Notes: a model not told the origin generated them from the sequence alone. A DNA stretch of 53,499 bases from Actinomycetales bacterium (GCA_028868975.1 JAGWTM010000002.1:1-53499); one strand, 5' to 3'. Numbered from the stretch's first letter, positions 7,263 through 16,653 are shown. Translations and numbers: made by a program.

Positions 7263-8255
7263 GTGACTCCAATCTGGCTGCTTCCCGGTCTTGTGATGGG
7301 CTTAGCGCTGGCCCTGTCGACCGGCTACTGGCAACTCCTGGGGTTCAGCGCGCTAAACGCGCTCACCGCCGTGATTGCCAGCCGTTTCGCCAAACGCGGC
7401 GGCACGGAGCAGACTGCTGTTGAGCTCGTGGGGGAGCGTGTTTACTTCGCTGGGCGACGATTGCCTCGCTGGCTGCCGTTGTGGACAAAAGCTCAAAAGC
7501 TGGCGGTTTTGCGTTTTCTAGATGAACGGAACCTCGGGCCACTAAGGCAACAACTGCTTTCGGTGTATGGGTCGGCGCGCAACGAGCTAATCCTTGGGCT
7601 CGACGTCGGCGCTAAGGGTCCCGTGATGCTTGATTGGCAGACCCAACCGCACAGTTTGATTATTGGACCAACCGGTTCTGGTAAGTCAGCCCTGCTCTCG
7701 CGAATCCTGGCCGAATTGGCCAAGTTGCAGAAGGAAGATCCGGTTTTGCGAATTTGGTTTTTCGACTACAAATTCGGCGAGACCATTCGGGCTAACTCCA
7801 GCCAGTTGGTCGCAGCCAAGGTCGCTGGTTCGGATAACCCCGCGGCGCTTCAGCGAGCATGGGGGAGTCTGCTCGATCAGCTCGACCGCGAAGAAACCTC
7901 ACGCAGACCCAGGCACATCCTGATCATTGAAGAGCTGGCCGAAGCGCTCGCCGATCGCGACTTCGCCCAAACCCTCGGCCAATTAGCTGCGCAGGGGCGT
8001 TCGCGCGGCCTGCGCATCATCGCCACTAACCAGAGCTCGAGCGGCATCCCCAGAAATTTACTGGTCAACTTTGGCAATCGACTGCTGCTAGATGGTTCGG
8101 ATGCGGCCGAGCGAATGCTGCTCGTTTCGCCCAAGACGATGCAACGCGGCATGGCAGATATTTCTGATAGTGGAACCCGCTATGACGGAATTTTCACGGC
8201 CGAATATCTGAATCGCGGAATAACCTTCAAATTTCTGCCAGTTTGGTCTGACTGA
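7263..8255 (+). CDS. Stand-alone membrane-anchored FtsK/EccC-like ATPase
   Basis: 330 residues. Two hydrophobic segments near residues 3-20 and 22-40 form an N-terminal hairpin anchor. A single FtsK/SpoIIIE-type P-loop domain follows, with LGLDVGAKGPVMLDWQTQPHSLIIGPTGSGKS (Walker A at 135-142) and a Walker B-like HILIIEE (218-224) where the usual Asp-Glu is Glu-Glu. The ensuing AAQGRSRGLRIIATNQ matches the sensor strand of FtsK/EccC ATPases. It has neither the long linker nor the DNA-reading gamma domain of FtsK (a full FtsK is at 44250). No T7SS, T4SS or plasmid genes are nearby. GTG start, leaderless-like. The function is unknown; DNA or protein translocation is inferred from the fold only. 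Confidence 0.75.
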   Translation: MTPIWLLPGLVMGLALALSTGYWQLLGFSALNALTAVIASRFAKRGGTEQTAVELVGERVYFAGRRLPRWLPLWTKAQKLAVLRFLDERNLGPLRQQLLSVYGSARNELILGLDVGAKGPVMLDWQTQPHSLIIGPTGSGKSALLSRILAELAKLQKEDPVLRIWFFDYKFGETIRANSSQLVAAKVAGSDNPAALQRAWGSLLDQLDREETSRRPRHILIIEELAEALADRDFAQTLGQLAAQGRSRGLRIIATNQSSSGIPRNLLVNFGNRLLLDGSDAAERMLLVSPKTMQRGMADISDSGTRYDGIFTAEYLNRGITFKFLPVWSD

Positions 8256-8353
8256 GCCCCCACATGTGGCAGTATTTTCCTTGAATGCGCGTCGTTGCGT
8301 GTTGCTAGTAGTTGGTCGGGCCAAGTGCCCTTTCGATGAAAAGGAGTCGGGCC

Positions 8354-9592
8354 TTGAATAAGCCACTTCCAGAAGACCCAATGATGCGCCAATTGGTGCA
8401 GATGTCTCGCCGTCACCAGATGACTCGTCGTGCTGCACTTGCTGGCGCGGGGGCAACCGCAGCAGCGCTAGCGCTAACGGCATGTTCACCAGCCGGTTCA
8501 AAAGGTCAGAAGCAACTCACCCCAGCCAAGGACGTCTCGGCCACCGAGAAGACCGTCATCTGGCACAACTGGGATCTCTACATGGACGAGGATGCCAAGG
8601 GCAATCACCCGACTCTCGACCGCTTCACCAAAGAGACCGGTATCTCAGTCGAGTACAAGATTGAAATCGACGACAACGATAGCTACTTCGGCAAGGTCAA
8701 GGACCAGTTGGCGCTAGGCGCTGACATCGGTGCCGACGTTGCCTGCCCAACCGAGTGGATGGTCGCTCGCTGGGTAAACAACGGTTACGTCCAGAAGTTC
8801 AACGACGCTAACATCCCAAACAAGAAGAACCTTCAGCCGGCGTATCTCGGTGCTGAGTTCGACCCAAAGCGTGAATACAGCATGCCGTACCAGGGCATCC
8901 TGGGCGGAATCACGTACAACAAAGAGGCTTACAAGAAGCTGACCGGCAAGGACGCACCGACTAGCCTCGCCGACCTGTTCGTGCCTGAACTCAAGGGTCG
9001 CATCGGCGTCCTGAAGGAAATGCGCGACACCATCGGCCTGATCCTGCTCTCGCAGGGCATCACCCTGTCAGACCCGAAGAGCCTGACCTCGGACGCCTTT
9101 ATGAACGCCATTGACTACTTCAAGGGCAAGGTGGCTGACCTCAACATCAAGATCAAGGGTCAGGGCTACAGCGTCGACTTTGAAAACGGCGACACCGTGG
9201 CCGCGATTGCTTGGTCAGGTGACACCGTTCAGATGAACCTGAGCGCCGGTCGTGAGAAGTACGGTTTCGTAATTCCTGACAGCGGCGCCACCATCACCGC
9301 TGACGAGTTTGTGATTCCAATGGGAGCCACTCACAAGGCAAACGCCGAAGCGCTGATCAACTTCTACTACGACCCAAAGAATGCAGCAGAGCTTGCCGCT
9401 TGGGTGAACTACGTGACTCCGGTTGTGGGTGCCCAGGAAGAAGCGATGAAGATCGACCCGAAGCTGGCATCAAACCAGCTGATCTTCCCATCGGCCGAAT
9501 TCTTGGCCAACACTCACGCCTGGCGTTCGCTGACTCCAAGTGAGGAGCAGACCTTCACCAAGGCATGGCAGTCTGTCCAGGTTGGTGCATAA
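8354..9592 (+). CDS. potD: Spermidine/putrescine ABC transporter substrate-binding lipoprotein
   Basis: Extracytoplasmic binding protein (412 residues) of the PotD family. TTG at 8354 is chosen because AAGGAG (8341-8346) precedes it by 7 bases; the frame extends further upstream without support. The export signal begins with twin-arginine pairs (SRRHQM, MTRRAALAG) and ends with the lipobox LTAC, so it looks like a Tat-exported lipoprotein. The mature part starts with the PotD-like IWHNWDLYMDED and contains PTEWMVARW and the MPYQGILGGITYN core. It is the first gene of a potDABC operon; the potA GTG follows immediately. Confidence 0.9.
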   Translation: MNKPLPEDPMMRQLVQMSRRHQMTRRAALAGAGATAAALALTACSPAGSKGQKQLTPAKDVSATEKTVIWHNWDLYMDEDAKGNHPTLDRFTKETGISVEYKIEIDDNDSYFGKVKDQLALGADIGADVACPTEWMVARWVNNGYVQKFNDANIPNKKNLQPAYLGAEFDPKREYSMPYQGILGGITYNKEAYKKLTGKDAPTSLADLFVPELKGRIGVLKEMRDTIGLILLSQGITLSDPKSLTSDAFMNAIDYFKGKVADLNIKIKGQGYSVDFENGDTVAAIAWSGDTVQMNLSAGREKYGFVIPDSGATITADEFVIPMGATHKANAEALINFYYDPKNAAELAAWVNYVTPVVGAQEEAMKIDPKLASNQLIFPSAEFLANTHAWRSLTPSEEQTFTKAWQSVQVGA

Positions 9593-10741
9593 GTGGCGAC
9601 CGAGTTCGTAGCACGCGGCGCTGACTTAGAACTAGTAGGAATCCGTAGGGAGTTTCCGGGCTTCACGGCAATCGAAAACCTCGATTTGCACATCCCGGCG
9701 GGTGAGTTTTTTGCCCTGCTCGGTCCTTCCGGCTGCGGTAAGACCACCACGCTTCGACTGGTCGCCGGCCTAGACGAGCCAACCAAGGGCAAGATTCTGA
9801 TCGGTGGTCAGGACGTAACCGGCACGAAGGCCTACCAGCGTCCGGTCAACACGGTTTTCCAGTCGTATGCGCTGTTCCCGCACATGTCGATTCTCGAAAA
9901 CGTGGCGTTTGGTCTGCGTCAGCGCAAGGTTGCTGACCCGCTGGCGAAGGCCCAGGAAGCGCTCGAACTGGTTCAGCTCAGCCATCTGGCACAGCGTCGT
10001 CCAGCTCAGCTTTCAGGTGGTCAACAGCAGCGTGTGGCTCTGGCCCGCGCCTTGGTCAACCGACCATCGCTGCTCCTCCTGGATGAACCTCTCGGTGCGC
10101 TCGACCTCAAGTTACGTCGAGAAATGCAGATCGAACTCAAGGCCATCCAAATGGAAGTAGGCCTCACCTTCTTGCACGTGACTCACGACCAGGAAGAGGC
10201 CATGGACATGGCTGACATCGTGGCAGTCATGAACAAGGGTCGTATCGAGCAGATGGGTGCACCTGAAAAGCTCTACGACCGCCCTCACACCGCTTTCGTA
10301 GCCAAATTCTTGGGCCAGTCGAATCTGTTCACCGGTCAAGTGGTCGAGCAGAACGCCAGCTCGATCAGTATTGACTTCAAGGGTCACAAGCTCACTGTTC
10401 CTAAGGACCGCGCGGAGCGTCACAGCGGACTGGTAACCATTGGTGTTCGCCCTGAGAAGGCCATGTTCCACGAGGTTCAGCCAGCTGCCAGCAGCGATGT
10501 GAACATCATCGGACCGGGTGAAATTATCGACATTCGCTTCACGGGTGTCAGCAATCAGTACTTGATTGAGATTCCGAACATCGGTCAGGTCACTGTGTTC
10601 GCGCAAAATGTCGGTAAGAGCCCAGTAGTTGAACTCGGTGCCAAGGTTTGGGTGACCTTCAAGGTCGAGCACACCTTCGGCCTAGCTGACAACCCAGACG
10701 GTGCGACCGCGGATAACGACGCTGTCGACGGCGAGGACTAA
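9593..10741 (+). CDS. potA: Polyamine ABC transporter ATP-binding protein
   Basis: 382-residue ATPase that powers polyamine import at the cytoplasmic membrane. Walker A is GPSGCGKTTT (about residues 43-52), the ABC signature is LSGGQQQR, Walker B is LLLLDEP and the switch His is in VTHDQEEAMD. The C-terminal ~140 residues form the TOBE regulatory domain typical of PotA/MalK-type subunits. GTG start with no gap after potD, so translation is probably coupled; the potB start is 5 bases after the stop. Confidence 0.93.
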   Translation: MATEFVARGADLELVGIRREFPGFTAIENLDLHIPAGEFFALLGPSGCGKTTTLRLVAGLDEPTKGKILIGGQDVTGTKAYQRPVNTVFQSYALFPHMSILENVAFGLRQRKVADPLAKAQEALELVQLSHLAQRRPAQLSGGQQQRVALARALVNRPSLLLLDEPLGALDLKLRREMQIELKAIQMEVGLTFLHVTHDQEEAMDMADIVAVMNKGRIEQMGAPEKLYDRPHTAFVAKFLGQSNLFTGQVVEQNASSISIDFKGHKLTVPKDRAERHSGLVTIGVRPEKAMFHEVQPAASSDVNIIGPGEIIDIRFTGVSNQYLIEIPNIGQVTVFAQNVGKSPVVELGAKVWVTFKVEHTFGLADNPDGATADNDAVDGED

Positions 10742-10746
10742 GCCCG

Positions 10747-11664
10747 ATGGCCTTCGCTGCATTCGGTTCCGGTGGCGGCGGTAAGCACAGCTCGCCGACC
10801 AAGAGCAACGGCAAAGTTGCGCTATTCCTGCTCATCCCTGGACTTTCGTATCTCGGTCTGTTCTTTCTGACCCCGTTGATCTCACTCGTGGTCACCTCGC
10901 TCGAGGCTCCAGACCCATCCGGTGCCATCGGCGTTTACCAGTACGGGTTTGAAATCAACAACTACGTTTACGCGATTCAAACCTTCTGGCCGCACATCGC
11001 ACGCTCTTTCACGTATGCGCTAATCGCAACCGTGTGCGCTCTGTTGATCAGCTACCCGCTCGCGTACTTCATCGGAGTTCGCCTCAGGACGCGTCCGCTC
11101 TTGCAGGGTCTGCTGCTGACGCTGGTTATCGCCCCGTTCTTCATCTCGTTCCTGCTGCGCACGTTTGCCTGGCGTCAGATATTCTCGAGCGATGGTGTGG
11201 TCATGCAGTTCTTGCACGCGACGCACATCCTGGCCCCGGACCAGTACATCGCCGGCACCGACTTCATGGTCATTTTCGGTTTGACCTACAACTTCATCCC
11301 GTTCATGACGCTCCCGCTTTACACCACCCTGGAGCGCCTCGACCTGCGCCTGCTTGAGGCCAGCTCAGACCTCTACGCGTCGCCGGCTACGACATTCCGC
11401 AAGGTCACTCTGCCGATTACCATGCCGGGCATTATCTCGGGCACGCTGCTCACGTTTATTCCTATCGCGGGTGACTTCGTGAACGCGAGTCCCGAATTCC
11501 TGGGTGGTGCAAAGACCGCCATGATCGGAAACGTGGTCCAATCGAGCTTCCTTGAAACGATGGATTACCCAACCGCATCGGCGCTATCGGTCATGTTGAT
11601 GGCAGTTATTTTGGTGTTGGTCTCGGTCTATGTGAAGAAGAGCGGAACGGAGGATCTGCTTTGA
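10747..11664 (+). CDS. potB: Polyamine ABC transporter permease PotB
   Basis: 305-residue inner-membrane permease with about six predicted helices, beginning at VALFLLIPGLSYLGLFFLTPLISLVV. The EAA-type loop that docks on the ATPase is visible as EASSDLYASPATTFRKVTLPITMPGI. A glycine/serine-rich cytoplasmic N-terminus precedes the first helix. It overlaps potC by 4 bases. Confidence 0.92.
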   Translation: MAFAAFGSGGGGKHSSPTKSNGKVALFLLIPGLSYLGLFFLTPLISLVVTSLEAPDPSGAIGVYQYGFEINNYVYAIQTFWPHIARSFTYALIATVCALLISYPLAYFIGVRLRTRPLLQGLLLTLVIAPFFISFLLRTFAWRQIFSSDGVVMQFLHATHILAPDQYIAGTDFMVIFGLTYNFIPFMTLPLYTTLERLDLRLLEASSDLYASPATTFRKVTLPITMPGIISGTLLTFIPIAGDFVNASPEFLGGAKTAMIGNVVQSSFLETMDYPTASALSVMLMAVILVLVSVYVKKSGTEDLL

Positions 11665-12464
11665 GAAAGTTTTCACTCGGCAAGTGGACCCTCCCGGTCT
11701 ATTCGACTCTCGCCTTTATTTACCTTCTGATTCCCATCGCGTACACGTTCGTTTTCTCGTTCAACGACACCTTCAAGTCGAACATCTCATGGCGTGGTTT
11801 CACCTTCGATAACTGGGTCAACGTCTGCGACCAGCAGGGTGTTTGCGAAGCCTTCGGTTCATCGGTTCTGATCGGTGTGATTTCGACCCTGATTGCCACC
11901 GCCATGGGCACCGCGATCGCCATCGCTATCGTGCGTTACCGGTTCAAGGCGCGCTCGATGGTAAACCTGCTCCTGTTCTTGCCGATGGCCACCCCTGAGG
12001 TTGTTCTTGGCGCTGGTCTGGCTTCGCAGTTCCTCAGCATGGGTGTCGACAAGGGCATCGTGACGATCATCATCGCTCACGTAATGTTCTGCCTGAGCTT
12101 CGTGGTGGTTACCGTCAAGGCCCGCGTCGCTAGCCTCGACCCAGCGCTTGAGGAGGCCGGCCGCGACCTGTATGCAAGCCCGAGCCAGGTGTTCTGGAAG
12201 ATTACCTTCCCGCTGCTCCTGCCAGGCATCATGGCCGCTGCGCTGCTCTCCTTTGCGCTATCGTTCGATGACTTCATCATCACCAACTTCAATGCTGGTC
12301 CCGCGACCACGTTCCCGAAGTACGTCTACACCGCAGCAAGCAAGGGCATTCCAGCCGAGGCCAACGTTGTAGGTTCGGCCGTGTTCCTGTTTGCCATCCT
12401 CGTAGTTGTGACGGTTCAGGTTCGAGGCGCAATCAAAGCCAAGCGCCTAGCCGCAATCAAGTAG
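11661..12464 (+). CDS. potC: Polyamine ABC transporter permease PotC
   Basis: 267-residue second permease with six predicted helices and the EAA-loop EEAGRDLYASPSQVFWKITFPLLLPGI. The TTG start at 11661 overlaps the potB stop (TTGA), a standard coupled junction, and GGAGG lies 8 bases upstream. The late FALSFDDFIITNF motif is characteristic of PotC. It is the last gene of the importer operon and is followed by a bidirectional terminator. Confidence 0.92.
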   Translation: MRKFSLGKWTLPVYSTLAFIYLLIPIAYTFVFSFNDTFKSNISWRGFTFDNWVNVCDQQGVCEAFGSSVLIGVISTLIATAMGTAIAIAIVRYRFKARSMVNLLLFLPMATPEVVLGAGLASQFLSMGVDKGIVTIIIAHVMFCLSFVVVTVKARVASLDPALEEAGRDLYASPSQVFWKITFPLLLPGIMAAALLSFALSFDDFIITNFNAGPATTFPKYVYTAASKGIPAEANVVGSAVFLFAILVVVTVQVRGAIKAKRLAAIK

Positions 12465-12522
12465 CGAAACAAACCGTTTCCAGCTTTTTGGCTCGACTCG
12501 AGGTCGGCCACGAACTTCAAGC

Positions 12523-12564
12523 AAAACTAATGGGTCCTGCATGCTGCAGGACCCATTAGTTTTT
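12523..12564. terminator. Strong bidirectional terminator, potC / gabT
   Basis: A perfect 19-bp inverted repeat (12523-12541 with 12545-12563, loop TGC) has A and T runs at its outer ends. It should terminate potDABC on the plus strand and gabT on the minus strand. Confidence 0.92.
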
Positions 12565-12580
12565 CGAAGATCTCTATTGT

Positions 12581-13915
12581 TTAGAGCTTGGCGACCGCTT
12601 CTTCAATCACGTTGAGCGCATCGTTTAGCAACTCGTCGGTGATTGCAAGCGGTGGCAGGAAGCGAATCACGTTGTAATACGTTCCAGCGTTGAGCACCAG
12701 GACGCCGTTCTCGTGCGAGTGCTTGACGACTGCATCGACCGCGGCCTTGTTTGGGTTCTTGGTGCCTGGCTCGACGAACTCGATCGCGATCATGGCGCCG
12801 CGGCCACGAATGTCGCCGATGACCGGGTACTTTGCTTTCATGGCCTCGAGGCGCGATTTCAACAGGGTTTCGATTGCCTGGGCGCGCTCAAGAACGCCAC
12901 CCGCCTCAATCTGACGCAGAACTGCGATTGCGGCGGCAGCGGCAACCGGGTTGCCGCCGAAGGTGCCACCGATTCCGCCAGGGTGTGAGGCGTCCATAAT
13001 TTCGGCGCGTCCGGTTACGGCTGAGATTGGCATACCGCCTGCGATGCCCTTGGCGATGGTGAACATGTCAGGCTCAAAGCCCTCTTCCCACTCGCTGGCA
13101 AACCACTTGCCGGTGCGGGCGATGCCGGCCTGAACCTCGTCGGCAATCATGACGATTCCGTTGGCCTTGGCCCACTCGCTGATTGCCTTCAGGAAGCCAG
13201 GCGCAGGCACGATAAAGCCGCCTTCGCCCTGAATTGGTTCGATGACGATGGCAGCAAGGTTTGCGGCACCAACGCGCTTGTCCATGTATGTGATTGCGCG
13301 CTTTGCGGCTTCTTCGCCGGTGAGCCCGGTCTCGTCACGGAACGGGTAGGACATCGGGACGTGGTGAACGCCCGGAGCGAATGGACCAAAACCTGAGTTG
13401 TAAGGCATCGCCTTGAAGTTCATAGCCATGGTCAGGTTGGTGCGGCCGTGGTAACCGTGGTCAAACACGGCGATCTCACCGCGACCGGTGAACTTGCGAG
13501 CTAGCTTGACTGCGTTTTCAACCGCTTCTGCACCCGAGTTGAACAGCGCTGAGCGCTTCTTGAAGTTTCCCGGAGTGTGCTTATTTAGAAATTCGCAGAC
13601 CTCAACGTAACCGGAGTAAGGGGTGAGCGTGAACAGCGTGTGGGTCAGCTTCGCGACCTGCTCCTGAACCGCGGCGACGACCTGAGGGTTGGTGTGACCG
13701 ATTGTGGTCACACCGATGCCCGAGCCAAGGTCAATCAGCTGGTTGCCATCGACATCCACGATGATGCCGCCGTGGGCGGCTTCGATGTATACCGGCAGAG
13801 CGGCTCCGGCACCGTGTGAAACGGCCTCGAGGCGACGCTTGTGAAGCTCTTGCGACTTCGGGCCTGGAATAGCGGTTACGACTTTACGAACTTGCGAGAT
13901 TTGAGACTCAGTCAT
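12581..13915 (-). CDS. gabT: 4-aminobutyrate--2-oxoglutarate transaminase
   Basis: 444-residue class III aminotransferase that converts GABA and 2-oxoglutarate to succinate semialdehyde and glutamate. The PLP lysine is K289 in FTIAKGIAGGMPISA, and ADEVQAGIARTG (258-269) is the canonical family motif, in contrast with the altered one in the aminotransferase at 3486. FNSGAEAVENAVKLAR and IEPIQGEGGF match GabT. It would complete a putrescine-to-succinate-semialdehyde route with the nearby genes. On the minus strand TAGGCT (13922-13927) ends 6 bases before the ATG, so the message is probably leaderless. Confidence 0.93.
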   Translation of the reverse strand: MTESQISQVRKVVTAIPGPKSQELHKRRLEAVSHGAGAALPVYIEAAHGGIIVDVDGNQLIDLGSGIGVTTIGHTNPQVVAAVQEQVAKLTHTLFTLTPYSGYVEVCEFLNKHTPGNFKKRSALFNSGAEAVENAVKLARKFTGRGEIAVFDHGYHGRTNLTMAMNFKAMPYNSGFGPFAPGVHHVPMSYPFRDETGLTGEEAAKRAITYMDKRVGAANLAAIVIEPIQGEGGFIVPAPGFLKAISEWAKANGIVMIADEVQAGIARTGKWFASEWEEGFEPDMFTIAKGIAGGMPISAVTGRAEIMDASHPGGIGGTFGGNPVAAAAAIAVLRQIEAGGVLERAQAIETLLKSRLEAMKAKYPVIGDIRGRGAMIAIEFVEPGTKNPNKAAVDAVVKHSHENGVLVLNAGTYYNVIRFLPPLAITDELLNDALNVIEEAVAKL

Positions 13916-13921
13916 GCTAAT

Positions 13922-13927
13922 AGCCTA
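13922..13927 (-). promoter_or_regulatory. -10-like TAGGCT of gabT
   Basis: TAGGCT on the minus strand has a 6-base spacer to the gabT ATG and no Shine-Dalgarno between them; leaderless promoter candidate. Confidence 0.55.
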
Positions 13928-14024
13928 AGCCTTTCGCGGGCTGTGGAGGTCGTTCGCATGCAAACAGTCCCAGAAAATTCGCAGAGTTCGGCGACCCCGA
14001 GGATGCGTCTGGCAAACTAAACAA

Positions 14025-15116
14025 ATGCGTCGCGTAATCATCCTCGGTTCGACCGGTTCCATCGGCACCCAAGCGCTCGAAGTGGTCTCGGCAAACCGAG
14101 ACAAATTCGAAGTCGTTGGCCTGGCCGCGGGGGCAAACGCAGAGCTTCTCGCCCAACAAGCCGCGCAGTTCGGAGTGCCAACCACTCGGGCGGTCCTAGG
14201 CGCGGCTGCTGCCACTCGACTGGTTGAGGAAACCGACGCCGAGGTCGTGGTTAACGGAATCACCGGTTCGATCGGACTCGCGCCAACCCTCGCGACTCTT
14301 ACAACGGGCAAAACACTGGCCCTCGCCAACAAAGAGTCACTGATTGTCGGCGGACGCCTCGTGACCGACGCTGCAGCACCGGGTCAAATTGTCCCGGTGG
14401 ACAGCGAGCACAGCGCACTCGCTCAGTGCCTTCTCGGCGGCGCAAAGACTGAGGTGCGCAAACTCATCCTCACCGCTTCCGGCGGGCCGTTCCGAGGCTG
14501 GACTCGAGAGCAACTGCAGGAGGTCACGCCGGCTCAGGCGCTGGCGCATCCCACGTGGGTAATGGGCAAGGTTGTCACCACAAATTCCGCGACGCTGGTC
14601 AACAAAGGTCTTGAACTGATCGAAGCGCACTTGCTGTTTGATGTGCCTTTCGATCGGATCGACGTGACCGTGCACCCACAGTCGGTGGTTCACTCGATGG
14701 TCGAATTCATCGACGGCTCGGTCTTGGCTCAATGCTCACCGCCGAACATGAAACTGCCGATCGCGCTTGGAATGTCTTGGCCGGAACGCATCGCCGATGT
14801 TGCTCCCGCCTGTGACTGGACCAAGGCGGCTACCTGGACCTTTGAACCCCTGAACGAGCAAGTCTTCGGAGCCGTGCGACTCGCGCGTCAGGTCGGCGAA
14901 GCCGGACGAACCTTCCCAGCGGTTTATAACGCCGCTAATGAGCAGGCCGTCGAGGCATTCCACGCGGGCAAGATTGGCTTCGTTTCGATTGTTGACCTGG
15001 TGGAGCGTGTGGTGAATTCTCATGAGCCGCAGGGGGACTTGAGCCTTGAATCAGTGCTCGAAGCCGAGCGCTGGGCTCGTGAGCGAGCCGACGCCGTGAT
15101 TGCGCGCGCTTGCTAA
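14025..15116 (+). CDS. dxr: 1-deoxy-D-xylulose 5-phosphate reductoisomerase
   Basis: Second enzyme of the MEP isoprenoid pathway; converts DXP to 2-C-methyl-D-erythritol 4-phosphate with NADPH. The 363 residues begin with the nucleotide-binding [24 protein letters not shown] and [12 protein letters not shown] hold metal- and substrate-binding residues, and [10 protein letters not shown] forms the flexible lid. CAAACT (14013-14018) ends 6 bases before the ATG. ispG of the same pathway lies two genes downstream. Confidence 0.95.
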   Translation: MRRVIILGSTGSIGTQALEVVSANRDKFEVVGLAAGANAELLAQQAAQFGVPTTRAVLGAAAATRLVEETDAEVVVNGITGSIGLAPTLATLTTGKTLALANKESLIVGGRLVTDAAAPGQIVPVDSEHSALAQCLLGGAKTEVRKLILTASGGPFRGWTREQLQEVTPAQALAHPTWVMGKVVTTNSATLVNKGLELIEAHLLFDVPFDRIDVTVHPQSVVHSMVEFIDGSVLAQCSPPNMKLPIALGMSWPERIADVAPACDWTKAATWTFEPLNEQVFGAVRLARQVGEAGRTFPAVYNAANEQAVEAFHAGKIGFVSIVDLVERVVNSHEPQGDLSLESVLEAERWARERADAVIARAC

Positions 15117-15250
15117 AGAGCTAGGGCAGCGAGTCTGGAAACTGGTCGGGCAGCCAAATCGAAGCATCCGAGCCAACGGCTGCGCATTTTGGGAACACTT
15201 GGCTGCTCAAACGGGTTGAACTCTTCGTCGACGTCGAGTGCCTTTGTCAC
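15113..15250 (-). other. Unassigned short open frame between dxr and rseP
   Basis: The minus strand stays open across the whole dxr-rseP gap. From the only usable GTG (15250) it encodes 45 residues ending in [15 protein letters not shown], with its stop inside the dxr stop codon. There is no Shine-Dalgarno and no -10 hexamer at the spacing used elsewhere in the window. It could be a small gene or a degraded one; I do not recognise it. Confidence 0.2.
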
Positions 15251-15295
15251 GAGTGAACCAATTGCGTGATTGAGTTCAAAGAGGCTCGGCTGAAT

Positions 15296-15301
15296 TAGGG
15301 T
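15296..15301 (+). promoter_or_regulatory. -10-like TAGGGT of rseP
   Basis: TAGGGT ends 6 bases before the GTG start at 15308; no Shine-Dalgarno lies between. Confidence 0.5.
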
Positions 15302-15307
15302 GAAACG

Positions 15308-16612
15308 GTGAGCAACGCAGGGTACTACTTGGCCGGAATCGTATTTGTCGCGATCGGCATCGCGGTGTCAATTGCGCTTCACGAGTTCGGACACATGTTT
15401 CCAGCCAAGAAATTCGGGGTTAAGGTTCCGCGCTTCATGGTCGGGTTCGGTCCAACCCTGTTCTCGCGCAAGCGCGGTGAAACCGAGTTCGGTCTCAAGC
15501 TCATCCCGCTCGGCGGCTACGTCACCCTCACCGGGATGGCGCCAGGTGCCGAAGAGTATGCGTCGCGCCCAGTGCCTAAGAATCGCCTAGCGGCTTGGTA
15601 CCTGCGCTACGTTGAGCGGTTCCGAGGCCCCGCTGATCTCGAGCCCTCTGAATCGCATCGCGCGTTCTATCGACTGAGCACTCTCAAGAAACTGACTGTG
15701 ATGGCCGGCGGTCCGATTGCAAATCTCGTGCTCGGAGTTATTTTTGCCGCCGTGGTGTTTTGGGGCATCGGTGTTCCCACGCCGAACAATCAGGTCTCAG
15801 AGGTTGTCGCCTGTATCTCGGTTGACGGAAAGGTTGCCGCGAAGGCTCCGGCAAGCTGTGACGGACTGGTTGAAACAACGGCGCACAAACTCGGTCTAAA
15901 GGCCGGAGACCGAGTTGTTTCAATTGACGGAACGGTCGTGGCTAATCCGGCCGAGGTTCGGGCCGCGTTGGCAGATTTGGCCGGAAAAACCGTATCGATT
16001 GTGGTCAGTCGCGGCACCGACAAGTTGAATCTGCAAGCAACAGTCGAAAATGCCAAAGTTTTTAACCCAGAGACCAAGGCATACACCGAGCGGCCATTTC
16101 TTGGCGTTAGTTTTGGCTACGAACGCAAGGCTGCAAGTTTCGCCGCTCTCGGCGCATACACCGGTGAAACCATCGCGGGCACATTCGCGATGATCGCTCA
16201 ACTTCCAAGCCAGGCCCTGCACGTTATCGGGGCGATTGACGGCACCGAACAACGTAGTTCCAGCGGGGCAGTTTCGGTGGTCGGTATCGCTAAAGTCGCC
16301 GGAGACCTCGCTGCCGAAAACGGTCAAGACTGGGCCGGAACCATCTCGATGTGGTTACTCACCCTGTCATCACTGAACTTTGCGTTATTCGCCTTCAACA
16401 TGATTCCGGTGCTGCCACTCGATGGAGGACACATCGCGGCGGCCCTGTACGGTCAGGTCAAACGTTTCTGGTTCAAGGCGCGTGGTCTCGGTGAACCGCG
16501 TCCGGTCGATTTGGCTCTGCTCGGTCCTCTGACGATGTTCGGTTGGATCACCTTAACCCTCATGGGCCTGTTGTTCGTCATCGCCGACATCGTCGCGCCG
16601 GTAACTCTCTGA
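15308..16612 (+). CDS. rseP: Site-2 intramembrane metalloprotease, M50 (RseP/Rip1 type)
   Basis: 434-residue membrane protease that cleaves transmembrane substrates such as anti-sigma factors. The zinc motif HEFGH is at residues 25-29 in the first helix, and the third zinc ligand is in FNMIPVLPLDGGH near the C-terminal helices. Between them is a PDZ domain (about residues 190-235, LGLKAGDRVVSIDGTVV). Position between dxr and ispG is the standard actinobacterial order of rip1. The GTG start is leaderless-like. Confidence 0.93.
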   Translation: MSNAGYYLAGIVFVAIGIAVSIALHEFGHMFPAKKFGVKVPRFMVGFGPTLFSRKRGETEFGLKLIPLGGYVTLTGMAPGAEEYASRPVPKNRLAAWYLRYVERFRGPADLEPSESHRAFYRLSTLKKLTVMAGGPIANLVLGVIFAAVVFWGIGVPTPNNQVSEVVACISVDGKVAAKAPASCDGLVETTAHKLGLKAGDRVVSIDGTVVANPAEVRAALADLAGKTVSIVVSRGTDKLNLQATVENAKVFNPETKAYTERPFLGVSFGYERKAASFAALGAYTGETIAGTFAMIAQLPSQALHVIGAIDGTEQRSSSGAVSVVGIAKVAGDLAAENGQDWAGTISMWLLTLSSLNFALFAFNMIPVLPLDGGHIAAALYGQVKRFWFKARGLGEPRPVDLALLGPLTMFGWITLTLMGLLFVIADIVAPVTL

Positions 16613-16653
16613 TGCCTGTCTATGCTTGATTGGAAACGAAAAGGAGCACCCAC

